DNA from: Neckera pumila
Lineage: Eukaryota; Streptophyta; Bryopsida; Hypnales; Neckeraceae
Direction: 5' to 3'
NCBI GenBank assembly: GCA_963969595.1
Contig: OZ018409.1
Coordinates: forward strand, 684,501-748,500
Length of the DNA: 64,000 nt
Position 1 is the first letter of the stretch, and each line of letters opens with the position of its first letter. The notes under the pieces were generated by a model. That model was given only the letters and a program-made list of their open reading frames with translations. It did no database searches and was not told the origin of the DNA. Positions 12,546 through 24,901 of this stretch are shown here, in pieces. The position numbers were made by a program, and so were the translations under genes.

Positions 12546-12839
12546 ATAAGCCACTTGACGACGGGGCTAAGGCTCATCAAGACAAACCTAAACCAGCGTT
12601 CTCTTTGCAAAAAAGTTAAGAATTACTCAAATTTGAAGTTCTATAATTCATATCCCAATCACTAAAAATAAATAAATAAATAGCTTATCGATAGCTATGG
12701 AAAAAAATGGGTAGGAGTTCCTCAAATCTGGCTGGAATTGATATCTCAATCATCATAAATAAACAAATAAATAACTTACCAAGCAAAATAATACATCAAA
12801 CAAATCTTAAGAAAGAAAGTCACCTGAATGCAAGTCAGA

Positions 12840-13316
12840 CTACTGCAATACTTCCCAATATGTAGTGTTGAAGCACTCCAGGTCCTGGGCTGTGAACTCA
12901 AAGTCATTTGCCCCAAGGTTTGGGGGCAGAGGCTGATCATATACTTTTGCAGTAGGGATCTGTAAGGCGGGACCTGCATATTGAACACCATGCTCTAGTG
13001 TGATAGACTGCACCATCCCTGGATTGTAAAGAGATGTGCTGTGACGTGACGGTCGAATCCTCGCAACATCTTCCCACCTTTCGAATTTCAACTTCTTTGC
13101 AACAGTATCAATAGACATTACTATCACCACCCGAGTCTCTCCTGCGCTTTTGGTTAACCAGAACCTTGCATCGTTTCGCAGCTGCTGCAGGCTTTCAGAC
13201 ACTCCTGTCTCCACCATGAGAGACGGCCATGCGCAGTGTGAGATGCGAGTCCGCGGTTTGTACGCGCTGTCGCCTTCCTTGGCTCTATCCCCCGCTTCAA
13301 ACTTTGTTCCTAACAA
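12840..13316 (-). CDS. Unrecognised ORF resembling uncharacterised, mainly fungal proteins; N terminus missing
   Basis: An open reading frame of about 158 codons ending at 12840. It contains KEGDSAYKPRTR, then WPSLMVETGVSESLQQLRND, a hydrophobic VVIVMSID strand and LKFERWEDVARI. From memory this pattern (glutamate in a hydrophobic strand, then a second strand with lysine nearby) recalls uncharacterised fungal proteins and, more loosely, restriction-endonuclease-like folds; this is inference only. There is no ATG at its beginning. An in-frame stop lies about 30 bp upstream (TAA), so the true 5' part is either in an upstream exon (acceptor candidates TTAG near 13310) or lost. It could be a pseudogene. 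Confidence 0.4.
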   Translation of the reverse strand: MLGTKFEAGDRAKEGDSAYKPRTRISHCAWPSLMVETGVSESLQQLRNDARFWLTKSAGETRVVIVMSIDTVAKKLKFERWEDVARIRPSRHSTSLYNPGMVQSITLEHGVQYAGPALQIPTAKVYDQPLPPNLGANDFEFTAQDLECFNTTYWEVLQ

Positions 13317-14900
13317 GCTTATAAGTGAAAAACAAACATATTAGGCGAACAAGCAAACAACGAAGCGCACATCACAAGCAAACAACGAAGCAAAAAACTG
13401 CTGGACAATTTGAAAGAATGGTGGACCTCAAGAAAAACAAAATGCGTGAAGATCGCAGGAGATAGTTTCTCGCTTGAAACTCTCCGCAGCAGCAAACGTG
13501 ATGCGGGACAAGCAACTCTCAGCAGTAAACGTCTAGGAGCAAGCAACTCTCCACACCAGCAAACCCTGATCTCCGCAGCAGCAAAAATTTAAAATCTATA
13601 CACTAAGTTCGAGAAACCCTGGAAACTGAGGACACAACGCGTTGGAAAAACCCTAAGCCTGTTTCTCAAAGTTCGCTCACAATGCGAGTAAGCGCGAACT
13701 TCAAATGAGAAAGCAAACCTGGAAAACAAATTGCAACACAACAAAAAACAGCCAAAAAACAAGGAAGGGAGAAAGACGACGCGGAATGTACTCTAATCCA
13801 GATAATTTTGTAACACTTATGGACATAACATTATTAACCAACATTGGGGGGTCCTTTTTTCTCCCCCCATGATCAGTCTACCAGACTCCAGACAGGATCA
13901 AACCGCAATTAAACCTACCATCAACAACGTAAATTCGCTTAGAACTGAATTACAGCAACAGTTCGCCACCCAAAAAAACCTTCATCACAAGGCGACGCAC
14001 AACAACTTAAGCAGCCGAAACTCCCATATCTCTCCGTCTCGTGCGCATCACCTAACAAACCCTAGCACACTACCTAGTCATCAAAACACTCTCACAGCAA
14101 AATCCACGAGATAGCGTCTACTCGAAACCCTAAACATCGTCCAAAAACGAACGCGCCTCCCTCCAAACATCGCTCCCGCAACTTGCCCCTTACCCCTTAC
14201 TACGCAGGTAGCATATGAGGAACAACAAGCGCAATTCGCCACCTAACACAAACTAGAATCTAGAGTACCTGAAAATGCTCCCTCTTTCTGTAAATTCTGC
14301 AGTCGCTCCTACGTGCTCCACACCATGCGACACAAACTACACCACAGATAAACTCCCGCTCCAATGATTATGAAACCGAAGCAGAAAACTGCACAAGTGA
14401 GTAAGCGAGCCAAAGAGAGACGACAGATAGGATAAACGGTTGTACGAGCAAAATGCAAGCGACCAGAGCAAAACGAGAGAGACCAAGTGAGAGCAGAGAA
14501 AAGAATGAGTCATCCCCTAAAAAACAGAAACCTAATTCTTAACAGATTCTCATCCGTCTGATCATGACAATCTGACGGCCAGCATCTCCACGAGCAACTC
14601 GGAATTGCACTCTGAAGGTCATCCAAAAATTAAGTTACAGGCCATACATCTCTTTTATCTCTTGTATTAACCCAAAACGTCTTGATCCTTTCTCAACTTT
14701 TGGCACATTTTTGCTTATATCTTTGTACTGAAAGACCATTTACTGGAATTATATGAGATTGGCCATTAAAGAAGGTTGCCTTTTCAACATTCAAGTACTA
14801 CATTGGATGAATGAGAAGTTCATTGGTTAAAAGAGTGTCTACAAGTCCTCTATTCATTGTCCAAAAAATGGATGTCAGAGCGTTTCAAGGTTAAGTTTGT
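13317..14900. other. Spacer, no supported gene
   Basis: A-rich on the plus strand, with scattered AAACCCTA motifs (telobox-like) between about 13610 and 14130. This could be the promoter and leader of a minus-strand gene, but no exon is convincing. Confidence 0.35.
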
Positions 14901-14929
14901 ATGGTATCCATCCATAAAGGAAGGTTGTT

Positions 14930-15180
14930 TGTTTTGTTTGTTTTCTTTTCTTTTATTTGTTTGTCATGGTGAGATCTCTTGGACCGTGCGTCCCCTGGTG
15001 GCATGCTTGGTACCATCGGAAAGCCCTCGGCAAGGAGGGGTGCACGGGCTTTGCTTTGTAAAATTTTGATCTACGGTGGGGAAGTTTTGGATTTTTGAAC
15101 TATTTGTCGAACTTATTATGCCAAATTATGGTTCTTTGGGATTGTGCGTCCTCCGGTGGCGTGCTTGGTATTGTCAACAT
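14930..15180. repeat. Dispersed repeat, same family as 6320-6545 and 61583-62070
   Basis: Shares the blocks GTGAGATCTCTTGGACCGT, GGAAAGCCCTCGGCAAGGAG and GGGTGCACGGGCTTTG with the other copies. A second short block with the same motif (GCGTCC.CCGGTGGCGTGCTTGGTA) follows at about 15145. No coding function. Confidence 0.6.
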
Positions 15181-15629
15181 ATTAACTTGGATGTCAACTT
15201 GGATGTCAATGATTAACTTGGAAGCTTGGAAGACATTAGCTTAGAAGAGGCACTCAATTTGGAGCGCCAGCAAGTTATAAAGATGCGCTTGCAAGTCTAT
15301 GCTTTGCAGGAGGAGCATGCTTATTTGGGGCGTGCACCTGCCGGCTTTCACTTGCAACGTTGCCCCTAGTGTATGTCACAGGAGAAGCAGGCACAAGAGA
15401 GAAGGATTTATTTGTCCAGTGCGGTTTTGCCTTCCTCCATTTTAAAATAGTTGTCTCCACCTACAAACACCTATATCATCCATGGTGTGCGCTGGTGAAC
15501 TTCACCGCAGGCATAGAATGCTCTGCTTTGAAATGTAGGCAAAGTCAGCCCATTGAATGGATCATGAATTTTGGATTTCGGGGTATTTGTGGCTATGGTC
15601 GGCCTGGAGGTGGTGGACAAAGTTGAAGA

Positions 15630-15744
15630 CATAGTGTCACATTGCTATCAGTAGAGGATTAGCAGCTAGGACTAATGCTGCAGCAAAAGCCCGTACAACC
15701 ATCCAACGATATAGAACAACTGCCATCGAGGAGCTTGAGAAAGG
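15630..15744 (+). other. Possible orphan exon (coding-like fragment)
   Basis: An open stretch encoding an Ala/Arg-rich segment that includes TTIQRYRTTAIEELEK and ends at a good donor, AAG|GTAATA. No neighbouring exon that would join it was found and the family is not recognised. It may be a gene scrap carried by a repeat. Confidence 0.2.
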
Positions 15745-17150
15745 TAATATTATACAATTGCATTCTGAGTGGTTACCTGTATACTGATTGGTACATACAT
15801 TGAAAGTTTTTTACAACTGAGTTACAGTCACTTGGTTAGTTTTACTTGGGATTGGAAGAAAGTTAGTTCTGTAACATTGGTCTTGTTGTTTATATCATGC
15901 TATGTCCATTTTGTGTAGAACTTGCATAAAAGTTTTGGTTTAGCGTAACCGAAGCGTGTTTGGAGTGCCCTGATTTGTACTTGATGTGTTTATCATGTTT
16001 ACCATGCCTCTTTTAGTTGTTTAGTCTGTATTTCTCAATACAAGTTTGTACAGATTGATAACGTTTCGGATATATTGTTACCTTCAAATTTTTTGGTTCC
16101 TAATTTGTACTTATATATTCAGTATGGTCCTTATTGTTGTACTTGTTGTAATATAACTTGTACAGTTTAGGTAGGTGTTTATTTTGTTAGTACTTCATAT
16201 TCAGTATGCTCCCTCTTGTTATCCTTCATGTTGTACTTGTTTCTTCTTGTTCTACTTCTTGTTGTACTTGTTGTAATAGAATGTGTATAGTTTGTTGTAA
16301 TAGAATGTGTATAGTTCGTATAGGTGTTTATCTTGTTAATATTTAAAGTTTAGCATGTTTCTCGGGGGAAGACTCTTGAAATTTTAAAAAAACTACGTGA
16401 GATTATAAACAGGGTCAAATTAATTCTTTGGAGGAAAATTTTATACCTTCTTTAGATCTACTATAGCATAGGTAATATATTCTAGGGTCATTAAAAAAAA
16501 AATAGGGTGTAGTATAATTCTTTCATTTCTTTGTGTAGTAGAAAGAAAATAGGATTCCAAACATGTAATCCTCCCAAACTTGTTTAGTAGGTTCAGTTTA
16601 ATTATGAACGTCTAATCCAACTTGGTGTACAAGTTTGCTACTTTTTAGTTCAGTCTTCAATTACCTGAGTGGTGGGAAATTTAATTTTTGGTCTTTAGGT
16701 GGAGATTGGAAGGTTGTTTCTAATGGCCTTGGGGTTCTTGTGACGCATGTAGCGCATTGGCATTTCCAACGGCCTTAGGGTTCCTGTGGCGCGCGTCAGC
16801 GTGCGTTGGTGTTCTCCCGATCAGTTTGCATATTTTTTTGTTTAGGGTTTCGGACAAATCTCTATCCACCTGCTTGCGGTGATACAGTCTGTGCTTGGTG
16901 GAATTCTTTCTGCAGCTAGTGTCCTAGAGCTTGTGGTTTAGGATTTGGATTTGAAGAAGTGTTGGCGGTTCCAGCTTATGGTGAGATTTCAACTTCTAGC
17001 GGTTTTGCTTACGGTGGAGCATGAAACTGGAGCAATTTCTTTAATGGTGGATCAAGGCGCCAAGGTTTAGGTTGCACATTTAAAACAGAAGGGGCTGACA
17101 TTGAAGACCATTCTAGTGAGGAAGCTACAAGCTTGAAGTTGATGTTCTTT
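15745..17150. other. Spacer with T-rich simple repeats
   Basis: Repeats of TTGTACTTGTT and an almost exact duplicate of a TTGTAATAGAATGTGTATAG block near 16265-16320. No gene seen. Confidence 0.4.
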
Positions 17151-18241
17151 TTTCTTGGGCTTCCTTTAGGGTTACAAGGGTGTCCCCAAATTTTGGACAT
17201 ACTTTTTTAAGGCCAGAATTTTGGCTACCCCTCCATTCTAAGGTATTGCCTATCCAATGGTGAAAAAGACCACCATGTAAGTATCAGCAATTGCGAGATA
17301 TAGCAAGTTGGACTTTCTAAGGGTGAGTTGACTTTCTTTATGCGAAGTTTTTTTGAAGTTTGGAGTGGACTTCCCTCCCTATTTGTAGATGTTGTGAATC
17401 CAATGGTGGTATTGGTTTCTCCAAAAAAATTTAGGGTTGGACGCTATGAGTGTTTCAAAAGTGGCATTTATGGTTGCTATTTTTGCGAGGTTGAAGAATT
17501 TGAGAGATTAGAGGATACCTGTCCCCCCATTTTCAAGGGTTGTAAACACAATGGAGTAATAAAAAGCCATAGGAGTGGGCCTTTTTTGGAAGATATGGCC
17601 AATTTGACTTTTGGAATCTTTTGAATTGACTTTTTGATGGTGATTGATTTTGGAGTTTTGACCAAAAGGATGTTTGTAGATCTATGGATGGGTGTTTTGG
17701 ATTGGTATGCCACTTGGTGATATGAGCGTGTATGCATGAGTTACAATTGGATGAAATTGCGTTCTTATTTTGGACCTTCATTCATTTATAAATAATGCAT
17801 ACGGTGTCCGATTGGATAGTTTAGGATCATTTTGGAATGCTCTTCGATATATCTATAGTATAGTATTTTTTACAAAATTTAAGAATGAGTTTTTATGCGT
17901 ATCAAAGTAGAAGGTTTTTATAGAGATTGTGAAAATAGTCAAAAAATAATAATATATATATGTGTATATAATAGATGAAAATAGACATATATGTAACAAT
18001 AAAAATCTAAATGGAAACCTATATAAGATACTATGCAATACATTGAATGTGTACTCTCCACTGCGTTCTGTACAGGCCAAGATAGTGACGGGCTGTGCCT
18101 ACGTGGTCAGTATAGAGGTTCTTCTTTGAAAGGAACCAATTGCCATATGTGCTCTTGAGCCCGAGTCCTGGAACTGTACGGTCTCTAACTCTACCTTAAA
18201 CCGCCCAATCTGCATGATCCAAGAAATCTTGGATCAGAGGT

Positions 18242-18600
18242 TTAGGGTTCAGGAGCATCGAACTCTACATCCTCATTCTCAAATCCTAAGTCCTCGCCGA
18301 CCTCCTGCGCCCTGGCCTTGGCTCTAGTAGCAGCCACTGCCCAATCCTGCACGCGTTGTAGTTGAATCTGCATGTATTTGCTGCTCCACCCAAAAGCCTG
18401 ATGAGTGAATGTCAGAGCGCTTGTAATCTCAAGCGACGGATGTTGCTCATTCCTGCCATGGATTGTAGCTGCAAATCCTGCCACGTGGAGCTGACAATAC
18501 TCAAGGAGGGTCTCTATGGCGACCTCATTGGTGTCGAATGCTCCACCCTAATGCTCTTTCGAGGCTTGTGATGCGGAATAAGTCGTGCTTGCTACCAATT
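18242..18600 (-). pseudogene. Fragment of the array-element protein (C-terminal part)
   Basis: An open stretch of about 80 codons with AGFAATIHGR and RAKARAQEVGEDLGFENEDV, matching the C-terminal part of the copies at 22676-24073 and 24902-26250. The 5' part is missing: the unit is truncated near 18600 and runs into the next TTTAGGG-like stretch. No known domain is recognised. Confidence 0.6.
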
Positions 18601-20830
18601 TGTCGTCCGTCGATTTTGGGTTAGAATTTAGGGTTCAGGAGGATTTTACATGGGTATCCCCGATTTTTGGACATACTTTTTTAAGGCCGGAATTTTGGCT
18701 ACCCCCGCATTTTCATATATTGCCTATCCAATGGTAAAAAAACCCACCATGTAAGTATCACCGATTGTGAGATATAGCAAGTTGAACTTTTTGAGGGTGA
18801 GTTGACTTTCTTTATTTTAAGCAATTTTGAAATTTGGAGTAGACCTGCCCCCCTATTTGTGGGTGTTGCGAATCCAATGGTGGTATTGATTTCTCCAAAA
18901 GAGTTTAGGGTTGCACGCGGTCAGCTTTTTGTGAAAATGGCTTTTAAGGTTGATATTTTTGTGAGGTTGAGGAATTTGAGAGATTAGAGTTTAGAGTTTA
19001 GGGTTTAGAGTTACAAAGGTAATCCCAAATTTTGGACATACCTTTTTTAGGGTTTAGGATTACAAGAGCATCCTTTAAATTTTGACATACTTTTTTAAGG
19101 CCGAGATTTTGGCTATCCCCCCCCCCCCCATTCTAAGGTATTGCCTATCCAATGGTGTAAAAACCCACCATGTAAGTATCACCGATTGTGAGATATAGCA
19201 AGTTGGACTTTTTGAGGGTGAATTGACTTTTTTTATTTTAAGCAATTTTGAAATTTGGAATGGACCTACCCCCTATTTGTGGATGTTGTGAATTCAATGG
19301 TGGTATTGGTTTCTTCAAAAAAATTTAGGATTATATGTAGTGAACGTTTTAAAAGTGGCTTTTAGAGTTGCTATTTTTGTGAGATTGAAGGATTTGAGAG
19401 GTTAGAGGATACCTATCCCCCCATTTTCAAGGGTTGTGAACACAATAGAATAATAAAAAGCCTTAGGAGTGATCTTTTTTTGGGAAATATAGCCCATTTG
19501 GCTTTTGAAATCCTCAGAGTTGGCTTTTTGATGGTGATTGAATTTGGAGTTTTGATCAAAAGGATGTTTATAGGTGTATGAATGGATGTTTTGGTTTGGT
19601 ATGCCACTTGGTGATATGAGCTTGTATGCATGAATTATGGATGGATGAAGTTCAGTTCTCATTTTGGACCTTCATTCATTTATAAATAATGCATACGGTG
19701 TCCGATTGGGTATTTTAGGATCATTTTGGAATGCTCTTGGATATATCTATAGTATAGTATTTTTTACAAAAACTAAGAATGTTTTATTATGTGTGTCAAA
19801 GTAAAGGGGTTTCATAGAGATTGTGAAAATAGAGGAAAAAAGATATATATATACATATATATATATATATAATAGATGAAAATAGACATATATGTTATAC
19901 AAAAAATCTAAATAGAACCCTAGATAATGATCTATGCAATACATCAAATGTGCACTCTCCTCTGTATCCCATACAGGCCAGGATAGTAATGGGCTGCATT
20001 TTCACGGTCTTTAGGGTTTAGGGTTTAGGATTTAGGATTATAAGGGTGTTTTCAAAGTTTTGACATGTTTTTTGTGGCTGATTTTTTGCCTACCCCCTAT
20101 TTTAGTGTATTGTGCATCCAATGGTGCAAAAAAATACCATTAAAATATCACCGATTGTGAAATATAGCAAGTTGGACTTTTTGAGGGTGAGTTGGTTTTT
20201 TTTATTCGAAGGCATTTTGAAATTTGGAGCTGACCTAATCCCCTATTTGTGGATGTTGTGAATCCAATGGTGGTATTGGTTTTTCACAAAAGTTTAAGGT
20301 TGCACGCTGTAAGCATTTTAAAAGTGGCTTTTAGGGTTGCTATTTTTATAAGGTTGAAGAATTTGAGAGATTAGAGGATACCTACCACCCCCCACCCATT
20401 TTCAAGGATTGTGAACATAATGGAGTAATAAAAAACCATTAGAATAGGCTTTTTTTTGTGAGATATGGCCCGTTTGACTTTTGGAACCTCTAGAGTTGAC
20501 TTTTTGAAGATGATTGAGTTTGGAATTTTAATCTTAAAGATGTTTGTAGGTCTATGAATAGATGTTTTGGATTGGCATGCCACTTGTTGATATGACCTTG
20601 TATGCATGAGTTATGGATGGATGAAGTTGTGTTTTTATTTTGAAACTTCATTCATTTATACATACGGTGTTCAATTGGGAAGTTTAGGATCATTTTGAAA
20701 TTCTCTTGGATATGTCTATAGCATGGAATTTTCATAGAAATCAATAATGGATTTTTATGTGTGTCAAAGTACAAGGATTTCATGGAGACTATGAAAATAT
20801 TGAAAAAATAATAATAAAAATTAAATTAAA

Positions 20831-20837
<7 letters not shown>

Positions 20838-20924
<87 letters not shown>

Positions 20925-20934
20925 TTATTTATAT
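20838..20934. repeat. Compound microsatellite (AT)n(GT)n
   Basis: About 21 AT repeats pass directly into about 18 GT repeats, then back to TA-rich sequence. It lies inside one array unit, at the place where other units hold a shorter ATATAT stretch. Confidence 0.95.
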
Positions 20935-22038
20935 ATTTATATATAACAAAAAGAACCTAAATAGAAACCTATATAAGGAGAAGGTACTAAGCAATACATC
21001 AAATGTGCACTCTCCAGTGCGCCCCGTGTAGGCCAAGATAGTAATGGGTTGTGCCTACGTGGTCAGTATAGTGGTTACATAGGTATCTCCAATTTTTGGA
21101 CATACTTTACTAAGGCCGAGATTTTGGCGGTTTTAGGGATTTAAGGATTTAAGGTTTAGGATTTTAGGATTTAGGATTCAAGGTTTAGGATTTTAGATTA
21201 TGAAGGTTTTTCCAAAATTTTGATATATTTTTTTAAGGCTAGGAGTTTGGCTTCCCATCTATTTTCATATATTGCATATCCAATGTTGAAGAAAACCACC
21301 ATGTAAGTATCACCAATTGCAAGATATAACAAGTTAGATTTTTTGAGGGTGAGTTGATTTTCTTTATTTTAAATGATTTTGAAATTTGGAATGGACCTAC
21401 TTCTCTATTTGTGGGTGTTGTGAATCCAATGCTGGTACTGGTTTCTCCAAAAAAGTTTGGAGTTGTACGTAGTGAGCGTTTTAAAAGTGGCTTTTAGGGC
21501 TGCTATTTTTGTGAGTTTGAAGAATTTGAGAGATTAGAGGATACCTACTCCCCCATTTTCAAGGGTTGTGAATACAATGGAGTAATAAAAAGCCTTAGGA
21601 ATGGGCTTTTTTTGGAAGATATGGCCCATTTGACTTCTAGAACCCTTTAGATTTGACTTTTTGATGGTGATTAGGGTTTAGGATTTAGGGTTACAAGGGC
21701 ATCCTCAAATTTTTTATTTTTTATTTTCGGCCAAGATTTTGGCTCCCTCCCATTATCACATATTGTGCATCTAATGGTGCAAAAAAACTACCCTAAAAGT
21801 ATCACCGTTTGCGAGCTATAGCAAATTAGATTTTTGAAGGTGAGTTGACTTTTTTTATTTGAAGTTATTTTGAAGTAATGATTAGACCTACCCCCCTATT
21901 TGTGGGTGTTGTGAATTTAATAGTGATATTAGTTTCTCCAAAAAAGTTAAGGATTGGACGCTGTAAGTGTTTTAAAAGTGGCTTTTAGAATTGCTGTTTT
22001 TGTGAGGTTGAGGAATTTTAGAGATTAGAGGGTACCTA

Positions 22039-22056
22039 CCCCCCCCCCCCCCCCCC
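22039..22056. repeat. Homopolymer C18 tract in an array unit
   Basis: Eighteen C residues just before CATTTTCAAGGGTTGTGAAC. The same site has C6 at about 17522, C17 at 24470-24486 and, in the inverted unit, G26 at 26747-26772. A separate C13 run is at 19117-19129 at another site of the unit. Confidence 0.9.
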
Positions 22057-22675
22057 TACCCCCCCCATTTTCAAGGGTTGTGAACACAATGGAGTAATAA
22101 AAAACCATAGGAATGGATTTTTTTTGGAAGATATGGCTGATTTGACTTTTGAAACCCTTAGAGTTGACTTTTTGAAGATGAATGATTTAGGAGTTTTGAC
22201 CAAAAGGATGTTTATAGGTCTAAGAATGGGTGTTTGGATTAGTACCTCACTTGTTGATATGACCTTGTATGTATGAATTATGGATGGATGAAATTGTGTT
22301 TTATTTTGAAACTTCATTCATTTATAATTAATGCATATGATGCCTGATTTGGTTGTTTTTTTATAATTTTAGAATGCTCTTGGATATGTCTATAGCATGG
22401 TGTTTTTTACAAAAATTAAAAATGTTTTTTTATGTGTTTCAAAGTAGAAGGGTTACATACAGACTATGGAAATAATAAAAAAATATATATAAATAGACAT
22501 ATTAGATGCAAATAGACATATGTGTAACCAAAAAAACCTATATGAAACCCTATATAACAATCTATGTAATAGATCAAATGTGCGCTCTCCACTTTGCCTC
22601 GTACATTCTAAGATAGCAACAGACTACGCCTATGCGTTCAGTATAGATGTTCCTCTTCGGGAGGAGTTGATTGGT

Positions 22676-24073
22676 TTAGGTGTTTCTGAGCCCGAATTTT
22701 AGAACTGTACAATCTCTAACCCTATCTCGAAGGGCCCAATCTGCATGATCCAAGTAATCTTGGATCATAGGTTGAAGTTCGGGATCATCTAATTCTACAC
22801 CCTTGTACGCGAATCCCAAGTCTTCGCTGACCTCTTGGGCCTTGGCCTCGGCTGCAGTAGCAGTGTCTGTCCAATCTCGCACGCGTTGTAGCTAACTATA
22901 CATGTCCTTGCCGCTCCACTCAAAAGTTTGATGAGCAAACGTCAGAGCGCTCATAATCTATAGTGATGGATTTTTCTTGTCCCTATCATGAACTGATGCT
23001 GCAAATCCTGCCAAGTAGTCGTGACATTACTCAAGAGTGGTCTTTATGGCGACCTTGTTGGTGTTGAACGTTCTACCTAGTACTCTCTTGAATCTTATAA
23101 AGCAGAATAAGTCGTGCTTGTTGTCGAGTCGTCGTCTGTCGATCACCATCTTTGTTTGCACTGTCAATTCGATCCGGATGCCGGACAGACGATTGGAGCG
23201 CATGTCATATGTCATGGTTGTCCAGCGTTGCAGTAAATCCTAGAGCTGCATAAGCCGAGTGCGGACAATGCACATTGTGGGTGGCATGTCATTGAGCATC
23301 CGTCTGGATATCATAGACAGGATACCGTGACAAAGCTTATGATAGACCTTGACTTTTGATAAGCGATGGTCAAAGAGAGGTCTACACTCCAAAACTCCAT
23401 AGTCCTCCTTGTTGCACATCTCGTGCACGGAGCCCTCTCTGAATTTGCGCGTGCGATTCTGTTCATCGTTGAACTTGAAGAGCAGTTTTCCATTCGTAGG
23501 AATTTGGATCCTATAATTGAAGAGGTTCTGTCCAATTGAAACCTCAATTTCCATTTGCTCACGATATCACCTTATGAACCGATCTATAATGGGCTCGACG
23601 CTCGGAATAGACCACTTCATATCAAAGGAAGAAACTTGGCACAATCTGGCTCCCAAAGAGTAGAAAGCCTCGGACATGGCTAAGACAGGGACATTGACCT
23701 CATTCTTTGACAGCGTCAAATAATTGGTAGCACGGGTCAATGTCAGGGCGAAGTGAATGCGCGATGTATCCACAAGGGAGGCCTTGAAGGCCTCCCTGTC
23801 CTTGTCAGTACTCCTAGCGTAAACCTTTACCACTATCAGATCGAAAATGACATTGAGTCAATCAACAAATTCTGAAAGGTCCCTAATCGGAACTTGGTGG
23901 TTTGCGGAATGAGCCGTGATGCCAAACAACGCTGGTAATTCCAACGTCAGCATCGTAAAGTAAATCGCGTCTAAATCTAGAATCTGCGTGTCGTTCACTG
24001 TCAGACCCTCTGTGGACGTTCCACTAACGGGAGGGGTACGAATGGATCTTGTAGATCTATTATTAGGTAGCAC
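22676..24073 (-). pseudogene. Longest decayed copy of the unrecognised array-element protein
   Basis: Successive minus-strand open segments (24073-23858, 23833-23567, 23554-23240, 23215-23027, 22882-22676) follow one another in three frames, with stops and frameshifts between them. All have matching counterparts in the plus-strand copy, so they are parts of one former protein of roughly 450 residues. Conserved pieces include STDKDREAFKASLVDT, KFREGSVHEMCN, TYDMRSNRLSGI and AQEVSEDLGFAYKGVELDD. I do not recognise the family: no reverse transcriptase, transposase DDE or helicase motif is visible. It could be an element-encoded structural or accessory protein or a captured gene. Confidence 0.6.
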
Positions 24074-24901
24074 TATACGAGGGTATAGACAGCACAGGGT
24101 TTAGGGTTTTAGGGTTATAAGAGTGCTCCCAAATTTTGACATACTTTTTTGTGGCTGATTTTTTGGCTACCCTCTTCCCTCCATTTTAGGATATTGCACA
24201 TCCAATGGTGCAAAAAACCACCATTAAAGTATCACCAATTGCAAGATATAGCAAGCTAGACTTTTTGAGGGTGAGTTGACTTTCTTTATTTGAAATTATT
24301 TTGAAGTTTTGATTAGACCTATTCTTTTATTTGTGGGTGTTGTGAATCCAATGCTGGTATTTGTTTCTCCAAAGAACTTAAGGATTGGACGTTGTAAGCA
24401 TTTTAAAAGTAGCTTTTAGAGTTTCTATTTTTGTGAGGTTGAGGAATTTGAGAGATTAGAGGGTACCTACCCCCCCCCCCCCCCCCTCTTCCCCCATTTT
24501 CAAGGATTGTGAACACAATGGAGTAATAAAAAGCCCAAATATAGGGCATTTTTTGGAAGATATGGCCCATTTGACTTTAAAATCCCTAAGGTTGATTTTT
24601 CAAAGGTGAGTGATTTTGGAGTTTTGACCCAAAGGATTTTTGTAGGTCCATAAATGGGTGTTTTGGATGGTATCCCACTTGTTGATATGACCTTGTATGC
24701 ATGAGTTATAGATGGATGAAGTTGCATTCTTATTTTGAAACTTCATTCATTTATAATTAATGCATACGGTGTCTAATTGGAGATTTTTTTATCATTTTGG
24801 AATGCTCTTGTATCTATCTATAGCATGGTATTTTTTACAAAAATTAAGAATGTTTTTGTATATGTATCAAAGTAGAAGGATTTCATTGAGACTGTAAAAA
24901 T

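Noticed and set aside
13869..14114. Ser/Thr/Gln-rich ORF
   Set aside because: Low-complexity translation of A/C-rich spacer, with no motif and no splice partners.
16840..24110. TTTAGGG motifs as a true telomere
   Set aside because: Only one to three degenerate repeats occur at each site, always at element borders; no long perfect tract.
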